NCBI RefSeq assembly: GCF_900115095.1
Contig: NZ_FOVH01000011.1
Coordinates: 235,524 to 299,523, forward strand
DNA length: 64,000 bases
Direction: 5' to 3'
Source of the DNA: Actinomadura madurae
GTDB lineage: Bacteria; Actinomycetota; Actinomycetes; Streptosporangiales; Streptosporangiaceae
The position numbers and the translations under genes are program-made. Shown here piece after piece: positions 1-7,141 of this stretch. Position 1 is the first letter of the stretch; the number at the start of each line of letters is the position of its first letter. The notes under the pieces are model-generated. The model saw only the letters and a program-made list of their open reading frames with translations. It did no database searches and was not told the DNA's origin.

Positions 1-1001
1 ATCTCGCGGCCCGTTTCGTCCAGGCTGAGGTACACCTCCTCGGCCGTCGCCGCCACGGAACCGTGGACGCCGCCGCTCTCCCGGTAGTCCCGCAGCGTCA
101 GCCGCCGCCGCCCGCCCCTCTCCCACATGGCCGCCAGCGTGTGCGACAGCAGCGGCAGGTCCCCCTCGCCGAGGTCGCGCAGCAGCAGGTCGACGAGCCC
201 GTCGTCGACCTCCAGCCCGGCCTTGGCCGCCGGCCCGAGGACCGCCTCGCGGATCTCCTCCGCGAGCATCGGCCGCAGGATCACCTGCTGCCCGCGCAGC
301 GCGTCGGCGAGCCGGGGGTCGGCGAGCGCCGCGGCGTAGAAGTCGGCGCGCAGGCCCAGCACCGCGACGCCGCCCGCCGCGCACAGCTCGTCCACGACGC
401 GTCCGCCCTCGCCGAGCGCGAACACCTCCTCGAACTGGTCGACGACCAGGACCCGCCCGTCCCCCGGCGCCGGCTCGCCCGGGGTGCACACCTTCGCCGG
501 CGTCCCCCGCGCTTCCAGCGCCGGGACCAGTCCGGCCCGCAGCAGCGAGGACTTCCCGGATCCGGACGCTCCGACGAGCGGGAGCATCCCGCCGCCCTCC
601 TCGGCCAGCTTCAGGACCGCGTTCAGCAGCTCGGCCGTCGCCCCGTCCCGGCCGAAGAACCATTCCGCGTCCTCGACCTGGAACGCCTCCAGTCCGCGGT
701 AGGGCACCGGGCCCCCGGCGGGCGCCCGCCCAGGTGCGTGCCGCACGCGGACCAGCGCACGCCGCCACCCCTCGACGTCGGCCGCGCCGATCCCGCAACA
801 CCGCAGGACGCTCTCCAGCAGCTCGGGCCTGCCCACCGGCGGTACGTGCCGGCCGCTGAAGTACCCGCCGAGCGTGCTGTGCGGAATGCCCGTCCGGTGC
901 GCCAAGTCCCGGACGGTGAGCCCCGCGAGTTCGCGCGCCCGCGTCAGCTCGGCAGAGAACTCCGCACGGCTCGTGATCTTATCCGGCGAGATATTCGACA
1001 T
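1..1001 (-). CDS. HTH-STAND NTPase, 5' part (cut by left edge)
   Basis: The first 333 codons of a large signal-transduction NTPase; the reading frame is open to the window edge. Residues about 1-60 form an XRE-like helix-turn-helix (TVRDLAHRTGIPHSTLGGYF). A STAND-type NTPase domain follows: the entry motif PYRGLEAFQVEDAEWFFGR, a Walker A GASGSGKSS near residues 142-150 and a Walker B VLVVDQFEEV near 179-188. Proteins with this order normally carry WD40 repeats in the C-terminal half, which would lie outside the window. The ATG at 999-1001 is preceded by a G-rich ribosome-binding stretch. Family knowledge places such proteins as oligomerising sensors or switches; the specific role is unknown. 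Confidence 0.85.
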   Translation of the reverse strand, partial: MSNISPDKITSRAEFSAELTRARELAGLTVRDLAHRTGIPHSTLGGYFSGRHVPPVGRPELLESVLRCCGIGAADVEGWRRALVRVRHAPGRAPAGGPVPYRGLEAFQVEDAEWFFGRDGATAELLNAVLKLAEEGGGMLPLVGASGSGKSSLLRAGLVPALEARGTPAKVCTPGEPAPGDGRVLVVDQFEEVFALGEGGRVVDELCAAGGVAVLGLRADFYAAALADPRLADALRGQQVILRPMLAEEIREAVLGPAAKAGLEVDDGLVDLLLRDLGEGDLPLLSHTLAAMWERGGRRRLTLRDYRESGGVHGSVAATAEEVYLSLDETGRE

Positions 1002-1518
1002 CGGCCCCCCTTTTCCATCCAGAAAAACGAAGCCCTTCGGCCCTGTCGAGGGCAAATACTGGCCACGGCGTGATCGGAATATCCAGGCAGGTCATGCCTG
1101 TACTGCGGTTCTGAGATATTCCTCCGCCTGGCCGATGGCGGCCGTCTCAGGACCTAACAGGCTGGGCGCCCGCCTCGCTGATCGTGTCGCTCTCCTGCAT
1201 GCGCGGCAGGCGCCCTTCGTTCACGGGCACTCACCGAGGAGATGTCACGCGAGCTGATCAGAAAAGTGGTCCAAGAAAGATGGACCTGAAAAACGCCAAG
1301 TGGCGGAAGAGCAGTTACACCGGATCCAACGGCGGCAACTGACCCGCGCCGCCCTGCGCGCCGCCGTCCAGTCCGCCGCCGTTCCACGCACTGACCACCC
1401 ACCACCAGCCATCCGGCAACCCCCGACCCGCCGGATAGCGGCGAGTCGCAATGTCGTGCTGCCGGCCGTTCGGTCAGACTGGTAATGCAGCGCGCCGGAG
1501 ACGTCGGGGCGGCCCTGC
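1002..1518. other. Intergenic region with a decayed regulator/DUF397 locus
   Basis: A 517-bp gap between two minus-strand genes. It contains a small inverted repeat (CAGGCA...TGCCTG, 1084-1100) and, on the plus strand, the remnant described in the next entry. I see no intact gene in it. Confidence 0.5.
1280..1342 (+). pseudogene. Truncated DUF397 protein
   Basis: An ATG at 1280 opens a 20-codon frame reading MDLKNAKWRKSSYTGSNGGN and then TGA. WRKSSYSGSNGGNC is the hallmark start of DUF397 proteins (usually 60-80 residues), small partners encoded directly after XRE/DUF5753 regulators in actinomycetes. Here the frame stops exactly where the conserved Cys should be, and the expected EVA... continuation is absent. 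Immediately upstream and overlapping, frame 1210-1288 reads ALTEEMSRELIRKVVQERWT then stop, which resembles the tail of a DUF5753 regulator. I infer a relic of a regulator/DUF397 pair. An intact very short peptide is less likely. Confidence 0.6.
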
Positions 1519-2868
1519 TCAGACTGGGATCCAGTTGCCGTGGAAGCCCGCGGGAATGCGCACCGGGACGTGCACCTCGGCGATCGGGGGCGCGGCGAGG
1601 TCGGCGGCGTCCAGAATGGCCAGGTAACTCGTACCGGCGCCGCGGTCGTGGGCGAACGTCATCAGATAGCCCTCGTTCTCGCCGGTCCCCGCCCGGGGCA
1701 CGAAGACGGCCTCGCCGCAGGTGTGGCCCGCGGGCAGGCGGTGCGTCGCCCGTACGCCGCCGCTGGTGAGGTCGTAGGCGTAGATCTCCGACCGATCGGG
1801 CTCGGCGTCCAGGCAGAAGCTCGTCGTGTAGCCGTAGCGGTGCGGGAGCCCGAGCATCGAGTCGGCCACCCGGGGGTATTCGCTGGGCGCGTCGTCGAGC
1901 GGTTCCTCGGTGACCACGCCCGCCCTCAGATCCAGCGTCCAGCGGTACACGACCGGGAGCCCGCCCTCCAGGTCGTCGGCGCCGCTGCGCCACAGCGTGG
2001 GGACGCGGGTGCCGGTGACGGTGATCGTGTCGCCTTCGGGGTCCTCGAAGGCGTTCATGGTGTGCCACACGTAGCAGGGGGCGACGTCGAACCAGCGTAC
2101 GGGCGCGTCGTCGCCGGCCGTACGCGCCAGGACGCCGAAGCGGGCGCGGTGCGCGTCGTCCCAGCGCCACGGCGGCCCGCCCGCCGCAGCCCGGGCGGCG
2201 TCGAAGACGACCGGCAGGTCCATGAAGACCACGTGATCGCGGGTGATGGCGAAGTCGTGCATCATCGTCGCCCGCGGCACGTCCACGACCCGCGTCTGCA
2301 CCAGTTCGCCGCCGGCCGAGGCGCGATAGTAGGTCAGGTACGGCGGGCGCAACCGGTAGCCGAAGAACAGCAGTTCTCCCGTGATCGGGCAGGTCTTCGG
2401 GTGCGCGGTCATCGGGGTCCGAAGGGCCCCGTCGAAGGTGTGCGCCCCGATCGTGGCGAGGTCGGGCGTCACCTCGTACGGGAAACCGCCCTCCTCCAGG
2501 GCGAACAGTCGGCCCGCGTGCGTGATCAGGTGGGTGTTGGCGGTGGTGACGCGGTAGTCGATCCGGCCCGTCTCCTGGTCGAGGGCGAGGGCGAACCGCG
2601 ACTCGCCGGGGTGCTCGTACAGCGGCGTGCGCACGTACCGGTTGCGGTACCAGCGCGCCCTGCCGCCGTCGAGCGCGATGGTGTGGATCATGCCGTCACC
2701 CGCGAAGGAGTGCGGTGACCAGCCGGTACGCGGGTTGGGCCCGTTGCGGAAGAACTGCCCGCTCAGCTCGGCCGGGATCTCGCCGACGACGTCGGACGGC
2801 TCCAGGGTCACCTCTTCGGGGACCGGCGCGTTATTGCCCGCCAGGTGCAGCGGCACGGTTTCGGACAC
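1519..2868 (-). CDS. Carotenoid cleavage oxygenase family protein
   Basis: A 449-residue member of the carotenoid/stilbene cleavage oxygenase (RPE65-like) family: non-haem Fe(II) enzymes that cut polyene or stilbene double bonds with O2. The family start (PAELSGQFFRNGPNPRTG) and His-containing blocks expected to bind iron are visible: TAHPKTCPITGELLFFGY, MMHDFAITRDHVVFMD, WHTMNAFEDPEGD and the C-terminal GFHGNWIPV. I chose the GTG at 2866-2868 because AGGAG lies 7 nt upstream and the family alignment starts just after it; longer in-frame extensions are low-complexity. Length matches the family. No carotenoid genes are adjacent, so the substrate cannot be inferred. Confidence 0.88.
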   Translation of the reverse strand: MSETVPLHLAGNNAPVPEEVTLEPSDVVGEIPAELSGQFFRNGPNPRTGWSPHSFAGDGMIHTIALDGGRARWYRNRYVRTPLYEHPGESRFALALDQETGRIDYRVTTANTHLITHAGRLFALEEGGFPYEVTPDLATIGAHTFDGALRTPMTAHPKTCPITGELLFFGYRLRPPYLTYYRASAGGELVQTRVVDVPRATMMHDFAITRDHVVFMDLPVVFDAARAAAGGPPWRWDDAHRARFGVLARTAGDDAPVRWFDVAPCYVWHTMNAFEDPEGDTITVTGTRVPTLWRSGADDLEGGLPVVYRWTLDLRAGVVTEEPLDDAPSEYPRVADSMLGLPHRYGYTTSFCLDAEPDRSEIYAYDLTSGGVRATHRLPAGHTCGEAVFVPRAGTGENEGYLMTFAHDRGAGTSYLAILDAADLAAPPIAEVHVPVRIPAGFHGNWIPV

Positions 2869-3106
2869 GTGGGAACTCCTGTCGGCAAGTGGGGGACGCC
2901 GACAACCGTGCACGCAAAAGACGACGGACAACAGTCTTGTTCTTTCCGTCCGCCTCAGCCGACGGAAGAGAGCCCAGGTGAGGGCGGCACAGGAAACCTG
3001 GGCATGGCCCCGCGGTTCGGGCGAGACGATCTTGGTGCGCTTCGACATCGGCGAGCCTGCCTGGGCCGGGGGCCGGTGCACTGCCGGAGCGGCGCCGTAC
3101 CAGTTG

Positions 3107-3379
3107 TCACTCGTAGCCGACATCTTCTTCGGAGTGCAGGCGCCAACCGTCGTACCGCTTGACCAGGACGAAGGCGGTGCGCTCAAGAACGTCGTAATAC
3201 CCGGACTCCGGTTCGTGGCCATACGTGAACCAGAGCGCCTCGACTCGCGCCGTATCCGGGGTCTCGCTGACGACGGTCACCTCTTCGAGTGTGGAAACGG
3301 CGCCGAATAGATCGCTTCTTGTGCGGCTGTGCGCTTTGGCGTACTCGACGCAGAAGTCAGCAGGGCTCTGGTAGAGCAT
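3107..3379 (-). CDS. Small hypothetical protein (possible NTF2-like)
   Basis: A 90-residue protein that I do not recognise. The ATG at 3377-3379 has AGAGG six bases upstream, better than the farther in-frame start at 3430. The pattern of alternating beta strands (VEALWFTYGH, DVLERTAFVLVKRYDGWRLHSEED) looks like the second half of a SnoaL/NTF2-like or ketosteroid-isomerase-like fold, with Trp and acidic ends typical of such proteins. It lies between the oxygenase and the membrane-protein pair, all on the minus strand, but gaps of 100 bp or more suggest separate transcription. Confidence 0.55.
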   Translation of the reverse strand: MLYQSPADFCVEYAKAHSRTRSDLFGAVSTLEEVTVVSETPDTARVEALWFTYGHEPESGYYDVLERTAFVLVKRYDGWRLHSEEDVGYE

Positions 3380-3476
3380 CTGAACCTCTTGGGTGCGAGC
3401 TGCGGCCGGTTTGTATGAGCATGATGGCATTGTCGTCGCCCGCCTCCGGCGCGCAGGACGGTGTCGACCCGCGAGG

Positions 3477-4043
3477 TCACAGAGCGAAGGCGAGCTGAGC
3501 GGCGATGATGACGTCGACCACGGCGCACCATTGGGCGTAGGAGCGGAGGACGACCTTGTCGAGCTTCAGGTGGACGAGGTCCCAGATACCGTGCGCGAAC
3601 CAGCCGGCCGCCACGATGTAGCGGCCCGTGTCGGGAGCGACGACGAGCCCGGTCAGCGCGACGGCACCGAACCCGATCATGGCCATTGCCTGGGCCTGCA
3701 GTACACCCGACCGGGACAGCCGCCCCTTGACCGCGCCCCGGACGAGGGCGGCCAGCGCCACACCGGCCACGACCGCGGCCGGTTCGACGACGTCCACGGC
3801 CTTGAGGGCGGTGAAGGCGACGATCAGGGCGGCGAGCACTCCCCATGTCGCCCGGCGCCACTGGAACGTCTCGACCAGCAGGTACAGGAGCGGCAGGAGC
3901 AGCAGTGCCGAGGCCAGGGACGCGACGCCCTCGCCGGTCTCGCTTCCGCCCCAGCTTGCGGCGCTCATCGCGACGGCGAGGGCCGCGGGCCAGAGACGGC
4001 GTGCAGCGGCGGGCCGGGAGGCCGCTGCGATGGTCTCAGACAT
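3477..4043 (-). CDS. Polytopic membrane protein, unknown function
   Basis: 188 residues with about five to six hydrophobic helices (for example LASALLLLPLLYLLVE, GVLAALIVAFTALKAV and AAVVAGVALAALVRG). A C-terminal motif WFAHGIWDLVH resembles small integral membrane proteins of unknown function that are often regulated together with two-component systems. Its ATG overlaps the stop of the upstream gene (ATGTCTGA, 8 nt), so translation is probably coupled. The pair is transcribed away from the histidine kinase/response regulator genes at 4562-6369 and is a plausible target of that system. Confidence 0.7.
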   Translation of the reverse strand: MSETIAAASRPAAARRLWPAALAVAMSAASWGGSETGEGVASLASALLLLPLLYLLVETFQWRRATWGVLAALIVAFTALKAVDVVEPAAVVAGVALAALVRGAVKGRLSRSGVLQAQAMAMIGFGAVALTGLVVAPDTGRYIVAAGWFAHGIWDLVHLKLDKVVLRSYAQWCAVVDVIIAAQLAFAL

Positions 4044-4455
4044 GGGCCGCGCCTCCGTACTCGGCGCGGCGGCGGAGCATCACCGCGAACATCGCCGGCA
4101 GCATGACGAGGTGCTCCAGAAGCATCAGGGACCCGGCCGGGAGCACGCCGAGCCACAGCAGCGGGAACAGCGCGGCCAGCGGTGCGAACATGGCGCCCGT
4201 CATCTCCAGGGAGGCCGCCCAGCCGTGGCCGCGGTAGCGCATCCAGATGACCATGCCGGCGGACATCTCGGCGGCCATCTCCAGGGAGGCCCACTCCTCG
4301 GCGGCGGGCGCGTCCAGTGCCGTCAGGGCCAGGACGCCCTGGACGGCGAGGCCGAAGACCGCCATCCCGACGAGCATCGCGGCGATCATCTCCAGGTAGT
4401 GGCGCAGGAAGTGCCGCCAGTCGGTCGTTCGAGGGCGACCGATCCTCGCTGTCAT
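4036..4455 (-). CDS. Small membrane protein, unknown function
   Basis: 139 residues with about four hydrophobic segments, beginning with HFLRHYLEMIAAMLVGMAVF and ending with HLVMLPAMFAVMLRRR. Methionine-rich helices and the GMVIWMRYRGHGW loop recall small bacterial 'flagellar biosynthetic protein FliP-like' orphans, but I cannot assign a function. Two ATGs are possible (4459-4461 and 4453-4455); the second has the better spacing to AAGGGA. It is the first gene of a two-gene unit with the next membrane protein (8-nt overlap) and is divergent from the histidine kinase. Confidence 0.68.
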   Translation of the reverse strand: MTARIGRPRTTDWRHFLRHYLEMIAAMLVGMAVFGLAVQGVLALTALDAPAAEEWASLEMAAEMSAGMVIWMRYRGHGWAASLEMTGAMFAPLAALFPLLWLGVLPAGSLMLLEHLVMLPAMFAVMLRRRAEYGGAAHV

Positions 4456-4561
4456 GACCATGTCCCTTCAGTACGGGGGTGGGGTATGTTCGGCTTCCAT
4501 GGTGCTGGCCGCCGGTGGCCGCCGGCAGTGCCGGAACCGCACGGGAGGACGGGGAGTCGTC

Positions 4562-5770
4562 ATGGGATCGGATGACATTCGTCATGCGCCTCCCGGCGAC
4601 CCTGGGCGGGAGCGGAGCCTGGAGCGCTTCCGGCGGCACGTCCAGTGGTCCCTCGCCGGAACGTTCGCGCTGTTCGTGGTGCTGTTCGCCGAGGACTGGA
4701 TCATGCACCCCGAGGTGGCCGTCTGGGGCCGCGCCCTGGCCGCGGCGGCGCTCCTGGTCCTGTGCGCGGCGTTGGTGGTGCTGCTCGGCCGGCGGCTGCC
4801 GCCCGCCGGCACGGCGGTCCGGTCGCCGGTGGCGTGGCTGGCCGCCGGAGGCGCGGCGGCGGCGGTGCTCGGGGTGATCCCGCTGACGCTGCCCGGCCAG
4901 CGGCTGTGGTCGCTCGCGCCCGCGGTGATGGTGTCGCTGACCGCGATGTTCCTGCCGCCGGAGCGGCGCCGCGTCCTCATCGCCGCCGCGATCGTGGCCG
5001 CCGCGGTGATCGGCGGGACCGCGGGCGGGCTCACCGGCGACGGCTTGCGGTTCGCGACGGCGTTCCCCGCCGGGATGGTCGCCTTCACCGCGTGGACGAT
5101 GCTCGGGACGCTGTGGGCGTGGGACATCGCCGACCGGCTGAACCGGGCCCGGGGGATGGCCGCCGAGCTGGCGGTCAAGGACGAGCGGCTGCGCTTCGCC
5201 GCCGACCTGCACGACATCCAGGGCCACCATCTGCAGGTCATCGCGCTCAAGAGCGAGCTGGCCGCACGGCTGGCCGGGACCGATTCCCAGCGGGCGGCGG
5301 CGGAGATGACCGAGGTGCACGAGCTGGCGGTCGGTGCGCTGCGCGACACGCGGGCGGTGGTCCAGGGGTACCGGCGCACGACGCTGGAGGAGGAGCTGGC
5401 CAATGCCGCCAAGGTGCTGACCGCCGCCGGCATCGACACCCGCGTGGAGTCGGACGAGGGAACCGACGCGCTTCCCGACGCCCTCCGGCACCTGCTCGGC
5501 CTGGTGATGCGGGAGGCGACCACCAACATCCTGCGGCACGGCCAGGCCGGCCGCGCCACCATCGACTACCGGGTCGCGGACGGCTCGGCCCGGCTCCGCG
5601 TGCGCAACGACGGTGCCGTGGACGCCCCCGGCTCGGGGACGGGCACCGGCCTGCGCGCCCTCACCGAGCGGCTGGAGCAGGCCGGAGGGACATTGACCTG
5701 GGAACACGACGACGAGTGGTTCGAGCTGACCGGCTCCCTGCCACTCCCCGCGGAGGCGGGCGCCCGATGA
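4562..5770 (+). CDS. Sensor histidine kinase, NarL/DesK type
   Basis: 402 residues. The N-terminal half has about five to six membrane helices and no extracytoplasmic sensor domain, as in DesK-like kinases. The dimerisation/phospho-acceptor helix (HisKA_3) reads FAADLHDIQGHHLQVIAL, with the phosphorylated His at about residue 217. The HATPase domain shows the N box REATTNILRHG (near 317-327) and a GTGTGLRAL glycine box. I chose ATG 4562 because GGGGAG lies just upstream; in-frame starts at 4454 and 4499 are less likely. It overlaps the response regulator by ATGA. The pair faces the two membrane-protein genes, suggesting local control. Confidence 0.92.
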   Translation: MGSDDIRHAPPGDPGRERSLERFRRHVQWSLAGTFALFVVLFAEDWIMHPEVAVWGRALAAAALLVLCAALVVLLGRRLPPAGTAVRSPVAWLAAGGAAAAVLGVIPLTLPGQRLWSLAPAVMVSLTAMFLPPERRRVLIAAAIVAAAVIGGTAGGLTGDGLRFATAFPAGMVAFTAWTMLGTLWAWDIADRLNRARGMAAELAVKDERLRFAADLHDIQGHHLQVIALKSELAARLAGTDSQRAAAEMTEVHELAVGALRDTRAVVQGYRRTTLEEELANAAKVLTAAGIDTRVESDEGTDALPDALRHLLGLVMREATTNILRHGQAGRATIDYRVADGSARLRVRNDGAVDAPGSGTGTGLRALTERLEQAGGTLTWEHDDEWFELTGSLPLPAEAGAR

Positions 5771-6369
5771 TCAAGCTGCTGATCGCCGACGACGAGGACC
5801 TGCTCCGCGGCGCTCTGGCCGCGCTGCTGGACCTGGAGGACGACCTGACCGTGGCGGCGCAGGCGTCCACCGGCACCGAGGCCGTCCGGCTGGCGCGCGA
5901 GCACCGTCCCGACATCGCGGTCCTCGACCTGGAGATGCCGCCCGCGGACGGGCTGCACGCCGCCGAGCAGATCCGCGCCGAGCTGCCCACCCGGATCATC
6001 CTGGTCACCCGGCACGCCCGGCCCGGGGTGCTGCGCCGCGCGCTGGCCGCCGGGGTGAGCGGGTTCGTGCCGAAGACCACGCCGTCGACGCGGCTCGCCG
6101 AGATCGTCCGGGACGTCGCCGCGGGCCGCCGCTACGTCGACCCCGACATCGCCGCGTCCGCGCTCACCGAGGACGACTGCCCGCTCACCGCCCGGGAACT
6201 GGAGGTCCTGCGCGCGTCCCGGACGGGGGCCTCGGTCAACGAGATCGCCGCCGAGGTGCACCTCGCTCCCGGAACCGTCCGCAACTACCTGTCGTCCGCC
6301 ATGGCGAAACTAGGCGCGAACTCCCGGCACGCCGCCGCACACCACGCCTGGGAAGAAGGCTGGATCTGA
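5767..6369 (+). CDS. Response regulator, NarL/FixJ family
   Basis: 200 residues. The receiver domain has the acidic pocket (LIADDED), a phospho-acceptor Asp54 in AVLDLEMP and Lys103 in FVPKTTPS. A LuxR-type HTH occupies about residues 138-186 (LTARELEVL...VNEIAAEVHLAPGTVRNYL). The start codon overlaps the kinase stop codon (ATGA), so the two form a cognate pair. It would bind DNA as a dimer after phosphorylation; likely targets are its own operon and the divergent membrane genes (inference). Confidence 0.94.
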   Translation: MIKLLIADDEDLLRGALAALLDLEDDLTVAAQASTGTEAVRLAREHRPDIAVLDLEMPPADGLHAAEQIRAELPTRIILVTRHARPGVLRRALAAGVSGFVPKTTPSTRLAEIVRDVAAGRRYVDPDIAASALTEDDCPLTARELEVLRASRTGASVNEIAAEVHLAPGTVRNYLSSAMAKLGANSRHAAAHHAWEEGWI

Positions 6370-6399
6370 CCCGTCCGTGGGCGGCACGCGCCCCTCGGG

Positions 6400-7008
6400 T
6401 CAGGACAGCACGCGATAGGTCACGTGCGTGACCGAGCTCGCCGGCCGCGACTCCACCTGTTCGAGGTTCAGGGGCGGGACACCGTCGAACAGCCGAGCGC
6501 CGGCCCCGAGCGTGAACGGCACGATGTGCAGCCGCAGCTCGTCGACCAGCCCGGCGGCGAGATACTGGTTGATGGTGGCCGCGCCGCCATGGATCGAGAC
6601 ATCGCCGTCCCCGGCCGCCTCGCGCGCCTGGGTCAGTGCCGACTCGATCCCGTCGGTGACGAAGTGATACGTGGTGCCGCCGTCCATCGGCTGCGGGTCG
6701 CGCGGGTGGTGGGTGAGTACGAAGACAGGGGCGTGGAACGGCGGATTGTCACCCCACCAGCCCTTCCACGGCCGGTCCCAGTCGCCGCGCACCGGGCCGA
6801 ACATGTTCCGGCCCATGATGACCGCTCCGGCGGCGTTGATCTTCTCGACCTCGGCCCGGTTCTCCTCGGGGTCGTCGAACATCCAGGCGTGCAGCCTGTT
6901 GCCCCAGCCGTCGCCGCCGTCGTCGCCGAACGGTCGCTTCTCGGTCTGGCCGGCCCCGGCCGAGTAGCCGTCGGCCGTGATGGTCTGGTCGCAGACGACC
7001 CTGCTCAT
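6400..7008 (-). CDS. Dihydrofolate reductase-like (RibD C-terminal) protein
   Basis: A 202-residue protein of the RibD-C/YyaP-YwjB group: NAD(P)H-binding relatives of dihydrofolate reductase whose substrates are mostly unknown. Family hallmarks visible are TITADGYSAG at the N-terminus, VIMGRNMFGP, PVFVLTHHPR and the nucleotide-binding region DVSIHGGAATINQYLAAGLVDELRLHIVP. A strong AGGAG lies just upstream of the ATG at 7008. It is divergent from the AfsR-type regulator and convergent with the response regulator, so it is probably a single-gene unit. Confidence 0.88.
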   Translation of the reverse strand: MSRVVCDQTITADGYSAGAGQTEKRPFGDDGGDGWGNRLHAWMFDDPEENRAEVEKINAAGAVIMGRNMFGPVRGDWDRPWKGWWGDNPPFHAPVFVLTHHPRDPQPMDGGTTYHFVTDGIESALTQAREAAGDGDVSIHGGAATINQYLAAGLVDELRLHIVPFTLGAGARLFDGVPPLNLEQVESRPASSVTHVTYRVLS

Positions 7009-7141
7009 ATGTGTCTCCTGTCAGGTCGAAAAGGTGGCTCTGGTGGCCCCGACCGCGTAGTGATCGTCAGCTTGGCGGACAGCGGTGGCAGAGTTGTGTC
7101 AGTCGGGTGAAACAGGTCGCCGAGCGGGGAGGGGCGAGCAC

